A stretch of DNA of 64,000 nucleotides from RGIG3178 sp963674495 (lineage in GTDB: Bacteria; Bacillota; Clostridia; Christensenellales; QAND01). This document shows positions 59,033 to 64,000 of this stretch, one piece after another. The position numbers and the translations under genes are program-made. The stretch lies in contig CAXXLG010000002.1 of NCBI GenBank assembly GCA_963674495.2, positions 806,001 through 870,000 on the forward strand, in the 5' to 3' direction. Under the pieces are notes generated by a model. That model worked only from the letters and a program-made list of their open reading frames with translations. It ran no database searches and had not been told where the DNA came from. Within the stretch, counting starts at the first letter, position 1, and every line of letters starts with the position of its first letter.

Positions 59033-60844
59033 TTAGCTTTCAAACTGGTGCCTGTGCAGGTCATAATAATAGCCATTTTGTGCCATCAGCTGCTCGTGCG
59101 TGCCCATCTCTTCGATGAGGCCATGGCGCAATACCACGATCACGTCGGCGGCGCGGATGGTGGAGAGACGATGTGCGATGATGAAGCTGGTACGGTTTTT
59201 CAGCGTGGCTGCGATGGCGTGCTGGATATACAATTCGGTCTCGGTGTCGATGGAACTGGTCGCTTCGTCCAGCACGAACAGCGGCGGGTCATGTAAAATC
59301 GCGCGAGCGAATGAGATTAACTGTTTCTGGCCGGTGGATAGTCGGTTACCGCCCTCTCCCACCTGTGTGTCATAACCGTGTTCAAGCGCCACAATAAAAT
59401 CGTGCGCGCATACCATTTGGGAAGCGCTGACCATCTCCTGATATGACGCATCGGGCTTACCATAGCGGATGTTGTCCGCAATGGTGCCGGAAAACAGGTG
59501 TGGGTTCTGTAGCACGTATCCCAGGTTGCTCTGCAGCCAGGCCTGACTGTGATCGCGGATATCCTGTCCGTCGATGCGGATTACGCCATCGGTGGGTTCG
59601 TAGAACCGGCATAGAAGATTGACGATGGTGCTCTTGCCGCTGCCTGTTTGTCCGACGAGCGCCACGGTCTGCCCGCTTTTGATGTTCAAATTAAAATCGT
59701 GCAGCACTTCCAGACCTTTGCGGTATGAGAAATCAACGTGCTCGAAGCGCACGTTTCCGCGTATCGGTGGCCAGCTTTCCCGTTTGGGATGTCTAAAATC
59801 GCCTTCGCGAAAAACCACGTCATCGCTATCCACGATGTCCGGCTCGGTATCCAACAGCGCAAAAACGCGTTCTGCGGAAGCCTGCGCCATCTGCATGTCC
59901 GCAAAGATGCGTGCCAACTGCCGCAACGGTTCAAAGAACTGTAGGGCGTATCCTGAAAACGCGGCGATGGTGCCAAACCACAACACGCCCTCCAACACAA
60001 GCACGCCGCCCTGCCAAAGTGCCAGCGCCGTGCCCACGCTGCCCAAAAGCATCACCATCGGTAAATACACGGAGTTGTACCGGGCCGCCTTGCGCGACGA
60101 ACGGCACAGCGTATCGGTGATGGCGCTAAACTCACGCAGGTTAGCGTCCTCGCGCACCAGGTTCTTGGTGGTGGTGGCGCCCGAGATGGATTCGTTGTAA
60201 GCGCCGGTGATGCGGGAGTTCGTGCGTCGGACCAACCGCCAGATCCGAAGCAGCCGTTTTTGGAAATACATGGTACACAGCGCGAGCGGGGGAATGACAA
60301 CGAGGACGAACAGCGTGATGCGTACGCTCAAAAACAGCATGGCGACGGTGGCGGCTAAAAGGCGTGCCACAGCCCAAAGGATGTCCACCAACGACCAGGC
60401 GATGGTCTCGGACAAACGATGGGAGTCGCTGGTCATGCGTGCCATGATGAATCCTACCGGCGTCTTGTCAAAATACGAGAAGGACAGCGTCTGCAAATGA
60501 TCAAAGCATGCTTTGCGTATGTCGAAGGATACGTAGTGCTGGATCTTGCCCGCATACCGGATGAACGCGAACGTACACAGGCACAAAAAGACGGCCAGAC
60601 CCAGCGCAAGCGCCATAAATGCCGACAGATTGACCATTGATTCAGATCGTGCGTACACGTCGATGGCGAAGCGCGTTAAAAGCGGGAACATGCTCTCGCC
60701 GATGGCCAAAAGAATGTTGGCTGCACACAGGCGAATGACGATAATTTTATAGACCATAGCGAAGCGTAGCAGCCGTCGCCAGACCGACAGGTTGATGCGG
60801 CGGTTTTGGAATTCCGTTTCCCGTATACCGAGTTCTTCGCTCAT
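59033..60844 (-). CDS. ABC exporter, second subunit of a heterodimer
   Basis: This 603-residue protein has an ABC transporter membrane domain of six helices (about 35-330) and a nucleotide-binding domain (about 365-595). Walker A is GQTGSGKST near 397, the signature is LSTGQKQ near 506 and Walker B ends LDEAT with Ser after Thr. The signature replaces the usual LSGGQ. The ATG overlaps the stop of the upstream subunit gene (ATGA, 60841-60844). The pair resembles heterodimeric multidrug or lipid exporters such as BmrCD. The substrate is unknown. Confidence 0.92.
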   Translation of the reverse strand: MSEELGIRETEFQNRRINLSVWRRLLRFAMVYKIIVIRLCAANILLAIGESMFPLLTRFAIDVYARSESMVNLSAFMALALGLAVFLCLCTFAFIRYAGKIQHYVSFDIRKACFDHLQTLSFSYFDKTPVGFIMARMTSDSHRLSETIAWSLVDILWAVARLLAATVAMLFLSVRITLFVLVVIPPLALCTMYFQKRLLRIWRLVRRTNSRITGAYNESISGATTTKNLVREDANLREFSAITDTLCRSSRKAARYNSVYLPMVMLLGSVGTALALWQGGVLVLEGVLWFGTIAAFSGYALQFFEPLRQLARIFADMQMAQASAERVFALLDTEPDIVDSDDVVFREGDFRHPKRESWPPIRGNVRFEHVDFSYRKGLEVLHDFNLNIKSGQTVALVGQTGSGKSTIVNLLCRFYEPTDGVIRIDGQDIRDHSQAWLQSNLGYVLQNPHLFSGTIADNIRYGKPDASYQEMVSASQMVCAHDFIVALEHGYDTQVGEGGNRLSTGQKQLISFARAILHDPPLFVLDEATSSIDTETELYIQHAIAATLKNRTSFIIAHRLSTIRAADVIVVLRHGLIEEMGTHEQLMAQNGYYYDLHRHQFES

Positions 60845-62661
60845 AACGCGCCACCTCCTGTCGGCACGTCGCCGTTTTGCATAGCGTTAATACGCGCGTA
60901 CAATCCGTTTTGTGTTAACAGCGTGGCATGCGTGCCCTGTTCTTTGATGCGACCGTCTTCAATCACCAGAATCAGGTCCGCACTTTTCAGCGTGGTGATG
61001 CGGTGTGAGATCAAAAGTGTTGTCGCCTTTTTCGGCATCGCTCTGAGGGCGGCGCGGACCTCGGCGTCGGTCTTTGTGTCCAGAGCGGACAGCGAATCGT
61101 CGAAAATCATAATCGGAGACTGTTGCAGCAGCATACGCGCCATGGCGATGCGCTGTTTCTGCCCGCCGGATACGGTGATGCCGCGCTCCCCCACCATCGT
61201 GTCGAATCCCTGCTCAAACTCGTTTTCAAACTCTTTCAGGTTTGCGATGCGCGCCACGTCTTTTATCTGCTCCATGGACGGATCGTCCAGCGTGATCGCG
61301 ATGTTTTCTCGGATGGTGCGCGAATACAAAAAAGGTTCCTGTAGCACCAAGCCGACGTGGCGGCGCAGGTGGTTTAGCGCCATATCACGTATGTCTACGC
61401 CGTCTATGAGGATGCGGCCACTCTTGATTGGATACAACCGCTGCAGTAGCAGTACCAGAGTACTCTTACCGCTACCCGTGGGCCCCAGTATGCCCACGGT
61501 CTGCCCGGGCTTCGCATGGAAGGATATGCCGCGCAGCACATCCGGACCATCGCCGTAGCCAAAGACGACGTTTTCAAACACGATATCGCCCATGATCGGT
61601 GGCGTTTTTGCAACGGGGGCATCCTGCTCGATCGGTCTGTGAAGGATCTCGTCGATGCGGTCTATGGCGACATGGGTCTTTCCAAGATCCGCCAGCACCC
61701 GGCCCATTTGGCGTATAGGCCACAGCATGGTGGACGTATATGAGATGAAGGTGATCAACGTGCCCACAGAGAGAAGCCCGGCGCGTACCTGCATAACACC
61801 CACGATGGTGCATACCGCAATCTGTATATAAATGACAAGATCTGAAAACGACCAAAACACGGACATCAATTTGATCAGATGCAAGGACTTATCCCGGAAC
61901 GTTTCACTGGTTTGGTTGAATTTGTGCGCTTCCCGCGACTGCTGGGCAAAGGCACGCACAACGCGTACGCCAGTCAGGCTTTCCTGCAGTACCACCGACA
62001 TGCGTCCGTCCGCCTCATCCACTTCACGGAAGTACTTGCGCACCTTGCGGTAATATACGTAGGAAAAGGACAAAAGCAACGGCACGCAGCTAAGCGACAC
62101 CAGCGTCATCACGCGGCTCATGGGCAGCATGATGACAAGGGCGAAAGCGATCAGGCATATTGCGCGCAGCAGTTCGGTGGCCTGTGAATGCAGAAACTGG
62201 CGGATTGTCTGCACGTCGGAGGTACAGCGCTGCAAAAGATCGCCTGTACCCATCTGTTGAAGCGTACCATAGGGAAGGTGTTGGATGTGATCGTATAGCC
62301 GTTCGCGCAGCAGCTTCATGGACAGTTCGCACGCATCGTTTGTCAGCCGATACCGCAGCATGGTGAAAAGCCCGTTGACAGCGGCAACGAGAATCATGGC
62401 AATAGCGCAGATCCAAAGGTTGTTTTTGAGCGCCTGAACGCCGCCTAGCCATCCGATGATCGGATGTGTGAACGAAGGCAACGAAATGGGATCGTTGCCG
62501 ATCACGCTGTCCACCGTGAAGCGCAGCACCTGCTGGGGCATGAACGTTAAAAGCGCGGATGTGGCTACGCACAAAAGGCCCAGCACAAACCGTATGCGGT
62601 GACCCCGCAATATAACGCCGAAAAGGGTATGTCTTTTCAGTTTGACGTCTTGTGTATCCAT
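60841..62661 (-). CDS. ABC exporter, first subunit of a heterodimer
   Basis: This 606-residue protein has an ABC exporter membrane domain (about 25-320) followed by an ATPase domain (about 345-590). Walker A is GPTGSGKST, the signature is VSGGQKQR and the Walker B ends FDDSLSALD. The Asp after Walker B in place of the catalytic Glu (DDS) indicates a degenerate catalytic site, typical of one half of asymmetric heterodimers. ATG 62661 is preceded by no Shine-Dalgarno; a TTG at 62664 is in frame. The putative -10 box lies only 7 nt upstream, so the mRNA may be leaderless. Confidence 0.92.
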   Translation of the reverse strand: MDTQDVKLKRHTLFGVILRGHRIRFVLGLLCVATSALLTFMPQQVLRFTVDSVIGNDPISLPSFTHPIIGWLGGVQALKNNLWICAIAMILVAAVNGLFTMLRYRLTNDACELSMKLLRERLYDHIQHLPYGTLQQMGTGDLLQRCTSDVQTIRQFLHSQATELLRAICLIAFALVIMLPMSRVMTLVSLSCVPLLLSFSYVYYRKVRKYFREVDEADGRMSVVLQESLTGVRVVRAFAQQSREAHKFNQTSETFRDKSLHLIKLMSVFWSFSDLVIYIQIAVCTIVGVMQVRAGLLSVGTLITFISYTSTMLWPIRQMGRVLADLGKTHVAIDRIDEILHRPIEQDAPVAKTPPIMGDIVFENVVFGYGDGPDVLRGISFHAKPGQTVGILGPTGSGKSTLVLLLQRLYPIKSGRILIDGVDIRDMALNHLRRHVGLVLQEPFLYSRTIRENIAITLDDPSMEQIKDVARIANLKEFENEFEQGFDTMVGERGITVSGGQKQRIAMARMLLQQSPIMIFDDSLSALDTKTDAEVRAALRAMPKKATTLLISHRITTLKSADLILVIEDGRIKEQGTHATLLTQNGLYARINAMQNGDVPTGGGAL

Positions 62662-62668
62662 CAATGGC

Positions 62669-62698
62669 AGTATACGCTATGCATCGATGCAAAGGCAA
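62669..62698 (-). promoter_or_regulatory. Promoter of the ABC exporter operon, possibly leaderless
   Basis: On the minus strand TTGCCT (62698-62693) and TATACT (62674-62669) are separated by 18 nt. Only 7 nt lie between the -10 and ATG 62661, so transcription would start at or next to the start codon. Confidence 0.5.
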
Positions 62699-62783
62699 GG
62701 GCAAAAGAGGTCCTGGCGCAATCAAAACCTGTGCGGTTTCAGGCAAGGGTATGGCCGGCAAAACTTGTATTACGGGCGTTTCC

Positions 62784-62813
62784 TTGATAGAATATGACAT
62801 GACCGGATATGGT
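62784..62813 (+). promoter_or_regulatory. Possible promoter of the edge membrane-protein gene
   Basis: TTGATA (62784-62789) and TATGGT (62808-62813) with an 18-nt spacer. The -10 is weak. Confidence 0.35.
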
Positions 62814-62856
62814 AATATGACTCTAATGTGAGATGTCATAGAAAGGAAGACGATTT

Positions 62857-64000
62857 TGAAAGTAACCACTAAAGATATTTTAATTGCATTGGTTGTTACG
62901 ATTGCGGCGGGGGCGGTGGCTTTTTACCTGCTTTTGCCCGCCGTTAACATCCATGACAAGACATTTGTCGGCATGGTGGCCATCCTATTGTTCCTGTTCG
63001 CGCTGATTTGCTATGTGCGCGGTGGCTGGCGGGCAGGCATGGCGCTGTTTGCCGACGGTTTCCATCTTGGCATAGCGGAGGGCGCGGCGATTGTGGGCGC
63101 GGTCATACTGTTGCTGGCGACTGTCGTCGGCGGGATTGGTTCCACCAAGATCCTGTGGGCAGCCAAATACCAAAAACTGTTGGCTGTGGAGGAAGGGAGC
63201 TTCACCGAGGACGTCAGCCAGGCACACTTTGACAACATCCCCATGCTGGATCTTAACAGCGCGGTCAAACTGGGCGACCGTAAGATGGGTGAGTTGGTGG
63301 ATATGGTCAGCCAGTTCGAAGTGGCCAGCGATTATGCCCAGATCAACTATCAGGGTGAACCGGTGCGGGTGACACCGTTGGAATACGGCGATTTGATCAA
63401 ATGGTTCAACAACCAAAAGGAAGGCTTGCCCGCCTACATCATCATCAACATGGTGACGCAGGAGGTGACGGTACAGCGGCTGACGGAGGGCATGAAATAT
63501 TCGTTCTCCGACCACTTTGGACGCTATTTGCCAAGGCAATTGCGCTTCAAATATCCGACGTTCCTCTTTGACAACCCCATATTTGAAGTGGACGAAGACG
63601 GACACCCGTTCTGGGTGGTTCCGCGTATCGATTACACCATCGGACTCTACGGCGGCGAGGACATTCTTGGCGTGGTGCTGTGCGACGCTGTGACCGGCGA
63701 TACAACGTATTATCCGCTTTCCGAAGTGCCTCAATGGATCGACCGGGCCATCAATTCCAATCTGGTGATGGAACAGTTTGATTATTACGGAACGTTGAAA
63801 CACGGGTTCTGGAATTCCATATTTGGACAGCGCGATTCTCTCCAGACCACCAGCGGTTACAACTACATTGCCATGAACGACGATATCTTCCTGTACACAG
63901 GCGTAACCAGCGTGGGCACCGACCAGAGCAACGTGGGATTCCTGTTGGTCAACCAACGTACCAAGGCAGCAAAATACTATTCCGCGCCCGGCGCCGACGA
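62857..64000 (+). CDS. Membrane-anchored protein of unknown function, truncated at the window edge
   Basis: The gene starts at TTG 62857 with GAAAGGAAG upstream and stays open to the right edge, giving at least 381 residues. Two or three N-terminal hydrophobic segments are visible (DILIALVVTIAAGAVAFYLL; MVAILLFLFALICYV; and a third near 78-95). A large extracytoplasmic part follows, with the segments YIIINMVTQEVTVQRL and GVVLCDAVTGDTTYYPL, which look like two related beta-alpha units, perhaps PepSY-like. I do not recognise the family. It is divergent from the ABC exporter. Confidence 0.7.

Noticed and set aside
62985..63956. 323-codon minus-strand frame
   Set aside because: It is antisense to the open membrane-protein gene, which has a signal for translation and membrane helices.
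1..64000. tRNA, rRNA, CRISPR array, prophage or insertion sequence
   Set aside because: I looked for tRNA-like arms, direct-repeat arrays and transposase or integrase frames and saw none.

Overview
The window comes from an endospore-forming Firmicute of the class Clostridia with mid-range GC. The evidence is a dense set of sporulation and germination genes (spo0A, spoIIID, spoIIR, sleB, ypeB, a SipL-like DUF3794/LysM gene, a GerA receptor operon and a small alpha/beta-type SASP), Gram-positive Shine-Dalgarno sites, sigma-A, sigma-G and sigma-E type promoters, and the gene neighbourhood yabE-rsmA ... veg ... ispE known from Firmicutes. I cannot name a genus. I see no tRNA, rRNA, CRISPR array, phage or insertion sequence.

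Layout. 1-6.1 kb: end of a probable M1 peptidase, hemolysin III, glnS and gltX, a lipoprotein, and a convergent G5/LysM/M23 cell-wall protein. 6.4-10.4 kb: c-di-AMP receptor darA, a thioesterase, and a large lipoprotein with three lamin-tail domains and a CotH kinase domain. 10.6-13.3 kb: ECF sigma factor overlapping a membrane-anchored beta-propeller protein. 13.5-17.3 kb: germination receptor operon in the order B-C-A. 17.4-22.1 kb: TetR, an MMPL exporter and a secreted coiled-coil partner. 22.5-25.6 kb: GH16, GT2 and polysaccharide deacetylase. 25.7-30.2 kb: two tandem aldehyde ferredoxin oxidoreductase genes, each with the same promoter, an 84-nt conserved structured leader and a terminator-like hairpin. 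30.2-33.2 kb: two-subunit fumarase, Cys-tRNA(Pro) deacylase, YgjP-like protease, and the SASP gene under a good sigma-G promoter. 33.3-37.8 kb: GtrA, spoIIID-mbl, TtcA-like protein, a small export protein and VanZ. 37.9-44.1 kb: recD2-comF, a long structured RNA (probable raiA motif), a zinc-ribbon protein, hpf and an ABC-F ATPase. 44.5-58.1 kb: yabE-like protein, rsmA, an unrecognised acidic protein, a class B PBP, spo0A, veg, sipL-like, ispE, spoIIR-sleB-ypeB. 58.3-64 kb: a metallo-hydrolase, a heterodimeric ABC exporter, and a membrane protein cut by the window edge.

How it fits together. Much of the window serves spore formation and envelope remodelling: Spo0A starts the programme, SpoIIR signals from forespore to mother cell, SpoIIID acts in the mother cell, SipL-like protein is expected in coat assembly, SASP protects forespore DNA, GerA senses germinants, and SleB with YpeB degrades cortex. 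Mbl, the class B PBP, VanZ, the M23 and 3D-domain proteins and the GH16/GT2/deacetylase set concern wall and surface polymers.

Most interesting are the probable raiA RNA between comF and hpf, the duplicated riboswitch-like leaders of the oxidoreductases, the sporulation-sigma promoters readable upstream of the SASP and spoIIID genes, an apparently leaderless ABC exporter mRNA, and a 20-bp tandem duplication that copies a ribosome-binding site and start codon. TTG starts with good Shine-Dalgarno spacing are common, so automated start calls are often too long or miss the true start.
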